From Mytilus trossulus (lineage: Eukaryota > Mollusca > Bivalvia > Mytilida > Mytilidae), in assembly GCF_036588685.1 (NCBI RefSeq), contig NC_086374.1, positions 27,830,886 through 27,894,885 of the forward strand: a stretch of 64,000 nt of DNA, read 5' to 3'. The translations under genes were made by a program, and so were the position numbers. The notes under the pieces were generated by a model. It saw only the letters and a list, made by a program, of their open reading frames with translations, made no database searches and was not told the origin of the DNA. Position 1 is the stretch's first letter, and each line of letters starts with the position of its first letter. Positions 1-11,493 of this stretch are shown here, piece after piece.

Positions 1-29
1 AAAATATGTCTAAATATTGAAATGATTAC

Positions 30-3000
30 CTGTAAGTGAACCAACCAGTGACTGCAGCGACAGCAACAACTAAACAAGGTATTGAAACAACCACAGCTAA
101 TATACCTACAATATAGGACATTTTCATATTTAAAACAGCTATGGTATTTAAAATACTAAGATATTTTAAATAAGTAAATGACCGACTACAAATTAATCCC
201 CGAAAGCCGACATTTTCAAAGTAGTTCTGGGTTATCCATGTTTTTCCGCTGTCCTTTGTTTTTTCTTTGTCTATTGTTTGTTATAATTCGAAGTTTGTGT
301 ATAATTGTTTCCCTTGGCATCTTCTTTTTTTTACTATGGCTTTCGAGCAAGACAAAACTTATTAAACAAAAACAAAAGTGAAACTGTGAGCTACTGCTTA
401 CTGATGATACCACCGCAAGTGGATAATCTTAAAAGTGTAAAAATTTATATAAGTGTTCGGTAAACAGGAAGTTGTTGATTGATGAATCTGAAAACGCATT
501 ACACTGTATTGCAGACTTATATAAACCCTGAAACCAAATTTCAGAAATCCTTGTCAAGTAGTTCCTGAAAAAAAATGTGACGAAAATATTCATGGGACGG
601 ATGAACTAACGGATGGACAGACAGAGGTAAAACAGTATATCCCTCTCCCTTTAATTTAAAGCGGTGGAATAATTTTTATTTTTTTCCCCCTGCATCTACA
701 TTACAGTGTATTCTTTTAATCCACACTGTAAAAAAAATAACACAAATGCTGTCGACTTCACACCATTTATTTTGTCATTTGTATTCTACTCTAGTCGTTT
801 TAAGCTGATTGGTCAGTATATTGCTCTATCATTTAATGACTGTGCCCCGTTTGTTCATTTTTATTCTTCGTAAGTTTTTTGTAAAAGGGATTCGTTCTTT
901 TTGTACATTTTCTGTATTTTTTTTCATCATTAAGTCAATGAGGAAATATATTTGATTAAAATTTGTTTATGCCATGAGGTGCATAAATAACTATATACGT
1001 AATTTATAGCTTGGGCACTAAATTGATTGAGTAGGTTCTTTATATATACGTACCATCTGATACAGGTTGGTGTGGGGATCCATCTTTACCCCTAGAAGGA
1101 GTAGCAAATCTATTTGTTCCGTTTTGTGTAGTACCTGGTAGCTGAGGCGAAATATTAAAATAGTACAATGCAGGTAATAGTTGGTCACATGATCTAAGTA
1201 AAATGTCTAGATATCCATCCGATTTTACTCGTGCAGCAATGCAGTAGTTCTCAGCTCCGGGTATAAAGTCTATAAAAGTCTAACATATTATAACACATAC
1301 AGAGTAATTTGTACTAACAAATACGAATTTTACATTTTTCTATAATATTTTTAATAAGAAATGATTAGGAGATGTGGTAGGATTGCCAATGAGAAAACTA
1401 TCAACCTCAGTTCAAATAAAGTGGATGTAAGCAAATATAGGCAAGCGTACAGCCTTCAACAATTAGAAAAGCTTATATCGTAAGGTCGGCTATCAAAGAT
1501 CCTGACATTGATTATATAAAGATTGAATTCCTTCACATGTAGTTTACGTACCTTTGGATAAATAGTACTGGACTTTTCTAATTTGCGCTATCCAGTATGA
1601 TCCAGGATGTTGTGTTCCTTTCGACGAACTAGCTATATGGTATGGAGATGTAATTTCACCATTGAAGGTTTGACAGAATTGTGAGGCACCATTCCATGTA
1701 GTTTTTACAAGAGATATAATAAAAGTGCCCTGTGGTTTAAAAAAATAGCGTCACTTATGAAATTTCAATACAAACACACACGCGCGCATGCAAGCACGCA
1801 CACACGCACGCAAAAATAAATATACATTAATAATACAATAATATTTTCATTGGGTACATACTGCACCCTTAGTACTGCACAGGCTCCTGACTTAGGACAT
1901 GCAGAAAAATGCAGCGAGGTTAAACATGTTTATTGATATCTCAACCCTCCCCTATACATCTAAGCAATGCAGAATAAAGAAACACACGTTAATTGACACA
2001 GTAAAACTCATTTTAAAAGAAGTCCGAGTCCGATGACAGAATATGAAACAAAAGAAACTAAACAAAATGACAATGATACATAAGTTAAAAAAATATTGCT
2101 TGTAGTTGCTGACATGACCGCTCCGGACCTCAATTAAACTGATTGAAAGATTATGTCTTTATCTTATGAAAACCAAGCACAATCCCTCCCGTTAGTGATT
2201 GTGTATCATACCATTATAGAATACTAGTATATGAACATAATGACCCGTCTCATGCAATCAACTGGCTTTATAATAAATGTGTTTATTTCCGATGTAAAGA
2301 CCCTATGAGTAAATCAATAGTTAAACCAAAATATACCATCTTTATTGACCTGACAACAGTATCTTAGCTATATCCCTTCTTTAATCACGACTGTAGTGAG
2401 ACGTAAAACATTTTTTTTAACAAGAAAACCTTCGACTTTAAATAAAGTTGCTATAGTTTTCAATAAGATTTAGATTTTTTTACATGCTGTAGGTATATAA
2501 GTTGCTAGTTTTCAATAAGATTTAGATTTTTTTACATGCTGTAATTATATAAGTTGCTAGTTTTTAATAAGATTTTGATTTTTTTACATGCTGTAATTAT
2601 ATAAGTTGCTAGTTTTCAGTAAGATTTTGATTATTTTTACATGCTGTAATTAATAATATCCAACTAAACTAAAAATTACCGTTTTGTAACAATGAGGATT
2701 AAGATATGTACCACATGGAGCAGGCTCGAAATAAACGGAAGGATTTGAAGTGCTGCTAACTGTCATCACAAGACAGTCTCCGATACCACTGTTTATAGAA
2801 CGTGTAACAGGACCTGAAATGATAAAAATATTTCTATATATCTGTGTCTCAGTAGCACTCACAATAAATAACTTTTTCGAAATCAGCAGAGTTTGCACCA
2901 ATTAAGCTCTGGTGTCTTGTTACTTTGTATGTGAATGTTGGTCTACTTGTCTTCGAAAGTATAGCAGTTCTAGAAGTCAGTGCTTTATTAGTTATGGCAT

Positions 3001-6000
3001 AATACCTGCATTGTTTTGATATTTGCAATTTTGATTTTTTTTAATTTGATAAAAAGATAAAAAGAAATTTAAATTCTCAAGTTATTTGACTGATGTCAAA
3101 CTGGTGTGGATGTAACGAAACTGTTTCTTTTATGAATCAAAGATCATAGACTAACCAATTGTAATTTTCCTAATGTGCATAAGAGACAAAATGATATATT
3201 TCAAAAAGACTTACAAAAAAGACTAGTATATACCTTGTACACGCCATTGGCGGATCAAGGGATTGTGACCCCCCTTTTTTTTGGTCCGATCAATGCATTT
3301 GAATGGGGACATATAGCTGGACCCCCCCCCCCCCTTTATCCTGGGTTGGGACACCCTACCCCTTTTTTAAATGGCTGGATCCGCCTCTGCACGCTTATTA
3401 TCTATGCATGTACATTTTTTTTGTATATTCTGTTAAGTATCGTTTTATTACGATGACAGGTCAGAAGAATGAACAAATACGAATCATGCAATGACAAGAA
3501 CTAAACAAAATGACATTTTCTGTTTTCTGATTCTTGTACGAGAAAATATCTAAACATTTTATAAGAACATTCAAACAAGTTTAAGACATGTGAATTAGTT
3601 AAACGTTGTCCGAATTAGAGGTTAACGATACCAAGGGGTCATTGAAAACACAAACGTCGAATATTAAATGAAAAGTTAATTGCATAAAACAAAGACAAAT
3701 CTGCAAAACACTATGCGAAAACTTAAACCTGGGCAACACGAACCCCTTCGAAATCCGGAAGTGTACGTGTGGTGCGAACCAGTAAGCAGTTCCTGCTCTA
3801 CACATGACTCTTGTCAGTTTACTCCTTAAATGCGTTTATACATCATCCAAAATATTTTTAAAACCACAATTGTAAAGCCAATGATCCATTGTATACATAC
3901 TCGAATATTTTAATTTAAGTAGGTGTTTTTTTTAAGCTTTTGATATTATTTAAGTTCAATACATTTACATAAATATACTTACTCCTTGAATACAAAGCGA
4001 ATTGATATACTCCAGCTTGATCGGGAGCACAAAAAGCATTTTCGTCACCACTACAGAAACTTCTGGTAGCTGCACCAGTGACATCAGTACTTGTCAATGA
4101 TATTGTACTTAAACAAACACATTTACTTTGCTACAACATTCATAATTCAATTTGTATAAAACATTATTTAGTCCGTTAGATGCATGATTTTTTATTATTT
4201 GTTAGTGGCTCTGAACTAGCTAGCTGTCAGAAACTGCGAGTACTCTCAGATCTGTACTTAGTGCTTTTTGTTGTTGGGATGTACAAGTACCCGTACAGGT
4301 CCACTTGTATTTGTAGTATTTGTATTTTCATCCATCTGCTGAGTTGAGCCATTTTCGACTAATTTTTATAGTTCGTTCTCATGTTGAACTGTTACACCAC
4401 TGTCCCAAGTTTATTAGGGGAGGGTTGGGATCCCGCTAACATGTTTAACCTCACCACATTCTCTATGTATGTGCCTGTTCCAAGTCAGGAGCCTGTCATT
4501 CAGTGGATGTCTTTTGTTTATATGTTTCATAATTGTTTTTTGTTCATTTTTTTGTATATAAATTAGGCCGTTAGTTTTCTCGTTTGAATTGTTTTACATT
4601 GTCATTTCGGGGCCTTTAATAGCTGACTATGCTGTATGGACTTTGCTATTTCAATTGGCGAATGCCATACGGTACCCTATACTTGTAAATTTCTGTGTCA
4701 TTTTGGTCTCTTGTGGAGAGTTCTCTCATTGGTAATCATACCACTTCTTCATTTTTATATGTACTGTAATAATTGTTAAGAAAATTACGAAGACTGATGA
4801 TAGTTAATTGTACGAGGAGACTCAAAGTTTCCTGGTTTTGTTCCGTAGTAAATATTTGAGGCACTTTATCACTTTTCCCATTTTAAGGCCCTTTTTTATA
4901 AAGACATCAGAAGGCAAGCAGAAAATAACTGAACATAAAAGCCTAATAAAATTTTAAAATACTAGTAATTAATTACAGCGAAATCATACATTATACGGGT
5001 CCGACCTTTAGAATTACATAACATTTTCATTATCGGAGGATGGTAGCAAAATAGAGATATTGTCATCTGTAGTTGTCCTGGCAACAAGCCCCTTCTAATT
5101 ATGAGAAAAGCGTTCGTTTGTGTGAGATGAATTAATACAATGTCACGTCCGATCGCATTGGGGTCATCGAATTAAACCGCGTGGTACAAGATTGGTATAA
5201 ACTTTCACGGAAGTCAAATGTATTTACTTTTCAAACGTAGTATTTCTAATATTCCACTGAAATTGACCGAAACTACATTTTGTCGATCCATGCCAAACTT
5301 GAAATAGTTCATAAACACTTACCTGCAGACCAATATCTGACGATGCAGGACATGCATTAACACACTCCAACAGTTGTGTACTGGCATTTACAGCTACCTC
5401 TTTAAGGATTTTTGACGGATTAATAACAAAACAACCTAAAAAAAGGTTTGTAATTAAAAAAATCCAAATTGAAAGCATTTATAAAAAAGTACATAACACT
5501 GAACTTGCACAATCTAAATTTCATACCGATCAACAGTTCTAGAATATTTCAAGATCAATCACAGTTTTTGGTTGGATTCGTGTTGCTTAGTCTTTATTTT
5601 TCTATGTTGTAACAGTATTCTGTGTACATTTGTTTGTCTGTTTGTCGTTTTCTTTTGTAGCCATGGCGTTATTAGTTTATCTTTTATCTATGAGTTTGAA
5701 TTTCCTCTTTTATCTTTCCTTCTCGAGATTAAGAATAATGATATGATAGAATAATTTTACTATGCAAATTACTGATTATAAAAATGCTAAACCCGAGATA
5801 AATGAAAATTCTTCATGCAGTGCAATATAAAAAAGTAAACATTAATTTTCCTTAAGTCCACATTAGTTATGTCTTCCTTACCTAAATATTCCATCCACGG
5901 CTGGTATGCAGCATTTGCGTCTATCCACCCATATGTTGATCCTGGAACAACACTACTGTTTGTTTCTAGTGTTAATTGAATATCAGATATATCATCATTG

Positions 6001-9000
6001 ATTCCGTCCCCAATAAGACGGTGACTGGACCTTGCCTTCTCCCAACTGTAGAGAGTACTCGTTAATTGGGCATCATATCCTACAGTTACATGAAGAAAAC
6101 ATATAGGAATACGGCAACGAGATATTAAAAGATCAGAATCACAAATAATCCAGCAAGAATTTACGTCAACTTAAATGTGATCACTGAAAACCACTAAACT
6201 ATAAATTTAAGGAACATTGAGTCCAGAGAGGATCATATCTTTCTATTTCTTATTTTTCTTTTAACAAGATCGTTTATGATTTCTATAGCAGTTAATAAAA
6301 TGTTTCATATCTTCAAAAGAGATGAAAAAAACTTGTAAACGCAACTTGACTTCTTGCTAGAATTCAATTAATTAAACTCAGTTTTTTAAACATACTGAAT
6401 GGAATTGTTTGAGTATTATATTACTTTTGAATCGATTTTTTTTTTATTAATGATTATGTACTCTTGTGTGGATCAATGCCAAACGTATGGAAATATTATA
6501 GAAAATCCACAGCCTTTATCCTTGTACTCTCACATTTGACAATTTGATGACTGATAGATATAGGATTATGGCATGCAGTACTAGCATTGATTTCCATGAA
6601 AAAAGTTTATCAATTTAATTTTGGTTAAAACAAATAAAAATACGGACCAAATCAAGTACACCTTATAGGGTGCGCTCGACTTTAATGACCCAGCACGAGG
6701 TATTTTGGAATAAACAGGTTGGTTAGAACCTTTTGTAAAAAATAAACACTAGCACATCATAGAAAAACAAGTGAGTAATCTATGTTTCAAATTTAATAAC
6801 ACGAATCTTCGTATTAAAGGCTGTGGATTTTCTATAATATTAATATTGGTTTATTTGCCACAAAGTACTCTTTTTCAATTAAATGCAACGAATCGGTAAA
6901 TACTAATGCTTTGAATCAAGTTTCTGAAAAAAATTCCATGGTATATGTACAAAATGGCCTATCTCTAGTATTTATTATATCTGTAGTTTTGACACAATTG
7001 AAGTTTGAAAAGTTCGTACAAAAATGGCTACGGAAGGGGGTCATAAACCTTAATTTCAACAAGACTTTTGTTAATTTCAGAATAAGGAATATATCTGTGA
7101 TATATTTAAAAATATTTTGTTAAAGGAATCTTAAGTTCCTGATAGCACTGATGTATATTTTCGGATGATTTTGGAGAGTGGTTCCCATAAAAGAAACAAG
7201 ACTTTTTCGTATTTTTTCTGTTTACTAGATGTCAAGGACAGAAGGTGTGTATGAAAAACTTTTAAGAGCTGTTAGTAAATTATTTTCTGAAGTAAGTTCT
7301 ATTTAAACTTTTGATAAATTTATTACTTTGGGATACCATACGATCTATTTTGTTAATAGTGAACAAAAAGGTAAACATGTTCACAGTGGAACAAGTGATC
7401 ATGGTATGCGTGAGTTTCTTATTAACAACATATTTGTTGAATTTGGAGATACACTTTTTCAACAATTGTCGGCATTCCTATGGAAATGAACTATGTGCCA
7501 CTCCATGACTACCTCTTCTTATTTCATATGAATCGGTCTTTCTTCAGACCCTTGTCAAAAGAAAAAGTTAAAAGAAGGCAGGTCATTTCATTTCACTTTC
7601 AGATATATTAATGATGTTCTTTCCATTAACAATTTAAAATTTCTGATTGGATTCCATTGATATGTCCCCAAGAACTTGAAATTAAAGAAACAACAGACAC
7701 GGCTTCGTCAGCCTCAAGTTTATATCTTTACCTCGAATTAGACATAAACGATCTTCACAGTTTCAGAATCTATGAGAAACGAGACGCTTTTAATTTTGAA
7801 ATTATCAATTTCCCGCACCTAAGTAGCAATATATCAACTTCACCTGCATATGGGATATTCATTTCCCAACTTTTTCGGTATTCAAGAGCTTGCAGTTCTT
7901 ACTCAGACTTTATAAAACGTCACCATGTGGTGCCTGAGCAGAATGTTAATTAACCAGGGGTATGCCAAAGAACTTTTTGCCTTAAAAAAAATCGAAAGGT
8001 ACCAAGACCTTGTTGATAAATATTCCGTATCAACTTAAGAAATAATACACGATGGTCTTGGAGTATATATTATGTGTACTGACGTTGTTTATCATCCTAA
8101 AAACGTCTTGTACTACTCTTTTATTTGTCTTTACAGCATTACTTTTGACTGCTAAGTCTGTTTTTATGGATATCTATTTGACGGTACTTGTACATCCCTT
8201 CATTGTGTCAAGGAGTAATAGACTATGTAGTTTTTGTAAAGACGACATTGAAGATGAGATGCATTTTATTTTGAAATGTCCTACTTATCAAGGTATTAGA
8301 TCTTATTTTATAAAACCATATTATTGTAGAAAACCTTCTATGTATAAATATATACAATTAATGAGTTCTAATAATCTTAAAGAATTATGTAATTTGGGTA
8401 AATTTATATTTCGTGCAAAAAAATTAAGATCCAACATGATGTAATATGTTTAACACATTACCTTCTGCTATCTTTTTATACTTGTGTAGTTTATATGTTG
8501 TATGCCTATAGTTGTTATGACTTTGGTAAATAAAGATATAATATTGTTCTATGACAATTCTTGTATTCTAGTCTTTCATTTTTTGCTAATGTGCTTTGTC
8601 TATATGCTTTTTGTTGTTATTCCTTTGATACATATGACGTGGCTCTGTACTTATACATCCCCTTATTGTGCTATTGTAAAATGTTTTAGTATTCTTGTCA
8701 TTCATTTTTGGTAATGTGCTTTGTCTATATAGCTTTTTTATGTTTCTTTAATACATATATGACGCGACTCTGTACTAATACATCCCGTCATTGTGTTATT
8801 GTACTATGATAAATTTGTGCATTAGAATTTCCTGTCCTCAATTTTTGCTATAAATGATTGGACTATGTCAGTTTGTGCTTCTTTGATACATATTTGTTTG
8901 CTTTTATAGTGATTAAGATCATAACACAATACTGACTGCTGTACCCCTATGTTTGACATATTTACCTTTTATTTCTGTTTGTTTTGTTCACACACCGTTG

Positions 9001-10346
9001 TCAATATAATGGAATTTGATGCGACTGTCATACAAGTGAGAGGTTAAGCTTGCTTTTAAACTGCCTTTTTTTTCTACATAAAAAATGCCTGTACAAGAAT
9101 AGACAGTTATCGTCCATTCGTTTGATGTGTTTGAGCTTTTGATTTTTCAATTTTAATTAGGGACTTTCCTTTTTGTATTATCCTCAGTTCAGTATAATTG
9201 TGATTTTACATTTTTTGTGAGGTAACACACCGTCTAAAAGTTGTGTCAGACAGTTATTCTACTTTTGTATCATTCTGAGTATGCAGAAGATGTTAAATAT
9301 TTATGTTTCATTTAAATTGAGTTTTTTGAGCGAGTTACACGCATATCGTCTCTATAGAGTAGGTAGACAATTGTCAACTTTCATTTTTTCATCCTTTACT
9401 ATAGATAATTTAGCTGATCTGTAAAAATAACATCTTCATGCCTTATATATCATGTACTGTAGTACGACGCTAGATTAAAACTGGTGTGGAAAGGTAATAC
9501 CCGTACATCGAAAGCTTTATTTCATGAAGCCCAAGTGGTCGTGTGGTCTAACGCGCCATTAAAGTGCAGGCGATTTGGGTCACGATATCTCAGTAGCATT
9601 GGTTCGAATCCCGGCTAGGGAAGAACAACAAAATTGGGAAAGCTTTACAGATCTTACATTGTTGGGTTGATGTTAAGACGATTGTATATATACACAAGTC
9701 TAAATTGAAAACTACGTTTAAACCTATGATTGCGTTGGATAAATTTCGCAACTTTTATACGTGTACATGTAAAACAAATTTTGTTGTAAAAGGGTCTAAA
9801 TACAACACAAACAACATTTTCCAAAAGACCGAAAAAGTGAAAAAGTATATTTTAAAAAAACGCATTTAACTATCATATATATATATATAAACAGAAGATT
9901 AAAACGTGAATGTTACCAGGATGTAATAATTCAGAAGCTTATAAACTACATCACAATAAATAAATAAATGTCAAGTGAGGATTTATATAGCATACATATT
10001 GTAACTATTCAAGTAATTAACTTTTAGTTTCGATGATCAAAGAAAATAATTACATGTAATTGAAAATTGTCAAAAAGTTGAGATATGAGGAAACAGAATA
10101 TACCTAAGTTACTCGAGCTCTGATATGAAATTAAATTGAATGTTCGACATAGATGCATTCGACTACGTTATTAGGTTAACTACATAGTGTGATATAGGAT
10201 TTTCATACAGGATGATTGCATTTACTTGGACTGCTTACTTCGTGTAAATGTGATACATATCAAAATTAAAACTTACTTTTACTATTTACAAAACATAAAA
10301 ATCCAAAGAATATAAAAATTAAACATTGAAATAGATTGTACTCCAT
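30..10346 (-). CDS. C-type-lectin-like / WSC type I membrane receptor (8 exons, 3' end outside window)
   Basis: Exons on the minus strand: 10346-10277, 6079-5882, 5435-5228, 4107-3983, 2813-2680, 1729-1552, 1269-1054 and 105-30, then off the window. All junctions are GT/AG and the phases join without a stop, giving about 401 aa. Residues 1-22 are a signal peptide (MEYNLFQCLIFIFFGFLCF). Exon 2 looks like the first half of a C-type-lectin fold (YSWEKA, then YGWIDANAAYQPW). It runs into EYLGCF, ECVNAC, KCSFG and FCSGDENAFC, the cysteine layout of a WSC domain (exons 2-4). Exon 5 (GDCLVM...APCGTYLNPHC) looks like the end of the first lectin fold. Exons 6-7 form a second lectin-like domain (TWNGASQFCQTFNGEI, YWIAQI, NYCIAARV). 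Exon 8 is a hydrophobic helix (ILAVVVSIPCLVVAVAAV) followed by the start of a cytoplasmic tail. The likely role is a cell-surface glycan or pattern receptor; the ligand is unknown. The exon chain is well supported; the domain names are recognition only. Confidence 0.72.
106..1053. other. receptor intron 7, no gene seen
   Basis: AT-rich intron sequence. The two small frames near 180-410 lack any domain. A GACGGATGAACTAACGG / GGACAGACAGAGG phrase at 595-630 looks like a widespread repeat fragment. Confidence 0.6.
1772..1811. repeat. alternating purine-pyrimidine tract (CA/CG/GCAC)
   Basis: About 40 nt of CACACACGCGCGCATGCA-type sequence, 43-82 nt upstream of the receptor exon 6 acceptor on the minus strand. 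Such tracts can adopt Z-DNA; any effect on splicing is speculation. Confidence 0.7.
2444..2651. repeat. 52-bp minisatellite, four copies
   Basis: The phrase TTTTCAATAAGATTTAGATT recurs with a spacing of exactly 52 bp (reference base at 2461, 2513, 2565 and 2617). Each unit continues TTTACATGCTGTAATTATAT. The array lies directly beside receptor exon 5, on its donor side. Confidence 0.85.
3248..3392. mobile_element. short foldback/MITE-like element with GGCGGATC ends
   Basis: The left end reads TTGGCGGATCAAGGG and the right end CTGGATCCGCCTCTG, an inverted pair around GGCGGATC. Between them are C-rich runs (GACCCCCC, GACCCCCCCC). It lies in receptor intron 4. Confidence 0.5.
4190..4765 (+). 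repeat. dispersed repeat family R1, copy 1
   Basis: Several hundred bases match, in opposite orientation, 20645-21240. Shared landmarks are GGGATGTACAAGTACCCG, the TCCCGCTAACATGTTTAACC stretch, CAGGAGCCTGT, and GACAGTTCTC/TCATTGNCAATCATACCAC at the end. It is non-coding as far as I can see. The small open frame in it is not a gene. Confidence 0.75.
5553..5725 (+). repeat. reverse-transcriptase-element 3' tail, solo copy
   Basis: Matches the segment that follows the reverse transcriptase at about 35630-35790: GTTTTTGGTTGGATTCGTGTT, TTTTTCTATGTTGT, TTGTAGCCATGGCGTT, TATGAGTTTGAATTTCC. No coding part is attached, as expected for a 5'-truncated copy. Confidence 0.55.
6080..7324. other. receptor intron 1, 3' part, nothing recognised
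   Basis: AT-rich. A CTTTTTATAGAAAATCCACAGCC motif near 6500 is echoed inverted near 6815-6840, so a loose foldback is possible. No coding signal. Confidence 0.5.
7325..8035 (+). pseudogene. decayed reverse transcriptase (same family as 34.8 kb)
   Basis: Conceptual pieces on the plus strand, in order and with frame changes: FLINNIFVEFGDTLFQQL, then GIPMEMNYVPL (standing for GIPMGTNCAPL), then FRYINDVLSIN (catalytic YIDD changed to YIND). Next come EIKETTDTASSAS and IYEKRDAFNFEIINFPHLSS, then SPAYGIFISQLFRYSRACSS, and remnants of a palm/thumb end (YQDLVDKYSVS). Frameshifts and the lost catalytic Asp show it is dead. It lies in receptor intron 1. Family assignment (Penelope-like or a related non-LTR type) is uncertain. 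Confidence 0.8.
8200..8444 (+). pseudogene. LINE-type C-terminal zinc-knuckle fragment
   Basis: Encodes NRLCSFCKDDIEDEMHFILKC followed by PTYQGIR, the Cys-x2-Cys, Glu-x-His, Cys motif at the C-terminus of many non-LTR retrotransposon polymerases. It is truncated upstream and runs to a stop at 8444. It lies directly after the dead reverse transcriptase but belongs to a different family, so the region is a nested or adjacent pair of insertions. Confidence 0.65.
8500..8900. repeat. degenerate ~120-bp tandem repeat
   Basis: The phrases GACGTGGCTCTGTACTTATA / GACGCGACTCTGTACTAATA, CATCCCCTTATTGTG / CATCCCGTCATTGTG and TAATGTGCTTTGTCTATAT recur at about 120-130 bp spacing, in roughly three units after the LINE fragment. 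Possibly the LINE 3' end. Confidence 0.5.
8985..9235 (+). repeat. dispersed repeat family R3, copy
   Basis: Begins at ACACCGTTGTCAATATAATGG, then TTTGATGCGACTGTCATACA, CATTCGTTTGATGTGTTTGA and GGGACTTTCC. The same order is found at 29080 and, reversed, at 46240 and 16150. Confidence 0.7.
9527..9720 (+). mobile_element. tRNA-derived SINE
   Basis: Starts GCCCAAGTGGTCGTGTGGTC (A-box-like TGGTCGTGTGG). A canonical B box, GGTTCGAATCC, is at 9601-9611 and is followed by CGGCTAGGGAAGAACAA and a body ending in a TATATATACA tail. The box spacing and the long non-tRNA body indicate a SINE, not a functional tRNA gene. I recognise this type as common in mussel genomes, from memory only. Confidence 0.7.
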
Positions 10347-10639
10347 ATTGATATGTCAGGGATTAACTTGTTACATATAGTTTACATCCTTCTACAGTCA
10401 GAAAAAGGGAGATTAAACATTAATCCATTATCTAGCGTAAAATTACCGTCACTTAATGATACATTCCTAATGTCGATGTCATGATTTTTTTTCCTTATAT
10501 GGCAAGTACAAGGTACACACATAGGAGACTGAAAGCTTGGTTGAGATATTCTTAAATGAAAAAAATACCTATATATTTTTACTTCGCAAATAAAGGCATT
10601 GACAGTAGAATACCGCTGTTTGAAAGTCATAAATCAATT

Positions 10640-10830
10640 GAGAGAAAGCAAATCCGAGTAACAAACTAAAACTGAAGGAAAAGACATCAACTATAAGAGG
10701 AAAACAACGAAACAACATAAACAATCAAGTGGAACAACAAAAACCAATCAACAATTGTAACACACACAGAGAAACAAATTAAACAATAACAACTGCCATA
10801 TTCCTATCTTGGAACAGGACAATTAAAGAA
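10640..10830 (-). repeat. dispersed repeat family R5, partial copy
   Basis: GCAAATCCGAGTAACAAACTA, AGAGGAAAACAACGAAACAA, TAACACACACAGAGAAAC and GCCATATTCCTATCTTGG parallel the 36835 copy. It lies just upstream of the receptor start. Confidence 0.55.
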
Positions 10831-11493
10831 AAAGAAAATAATGTTTGATCTCACCAAATGAAATGCTATACTGTTATTTATCAATTATTTTTCTATAATT
10901 TCTAGATATAATATACATGTATATGATTATATTGTTAAAGAGAAATGTTTTGAATACAACTTTAATGACATTATTAAACAATCAAAATGTCAACAATGTA
11001 GGATATCTCTACAAACAATCATCAAGGAAACAATTGCATGGCGGTTGAATGTTTCGTCGTCTTTTCCTTTGCACATATCAACCTGCAGTTTACAATGTAC
11101 TAAATATAGTTACATGGGTACGGTAAAATAACATATAGATATTGAGCTTCAATTAGACAACAGCAATTTTCCATAAATAGTTGATTAAATACGACATTTA
11201 AGGAGATGCATGTAATTGCTAAAAAAACAACATTGCCGCCAATGATGTCAACACTAAGTACTTTATAATCAAGATTCAACATTCTATATTTCTCAAACAC
11301 CATAAAGTTACAATGGTACAAAGAAGTTCATCAAAAGTTATAGAACATAACATTAACACACAAGACAAGATGAGATGAACAAAATGAACAGTTGTAGCGA
11401 AAAGTGGTGATTAACCGGGAAGATTTGCTTGCAAAGTTATAACCCTGACGAATTTGCACAGCTTTTTTTAACTTATTTTTAATTTTTATATTT

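Noticed and set aside
9527..9620. Functional tRNA gene
   Set aside because: A- and B-box-like motifs are present, but no cloverleaf with proper stems is evident and a long SINE body follows.
10382..10630. 82-codon frame upstream of the receptor start as an extra exon
   Set aside because: No signal peptide or domain, and the signal-peptide exon at 10346-10277 already gives a clean start.
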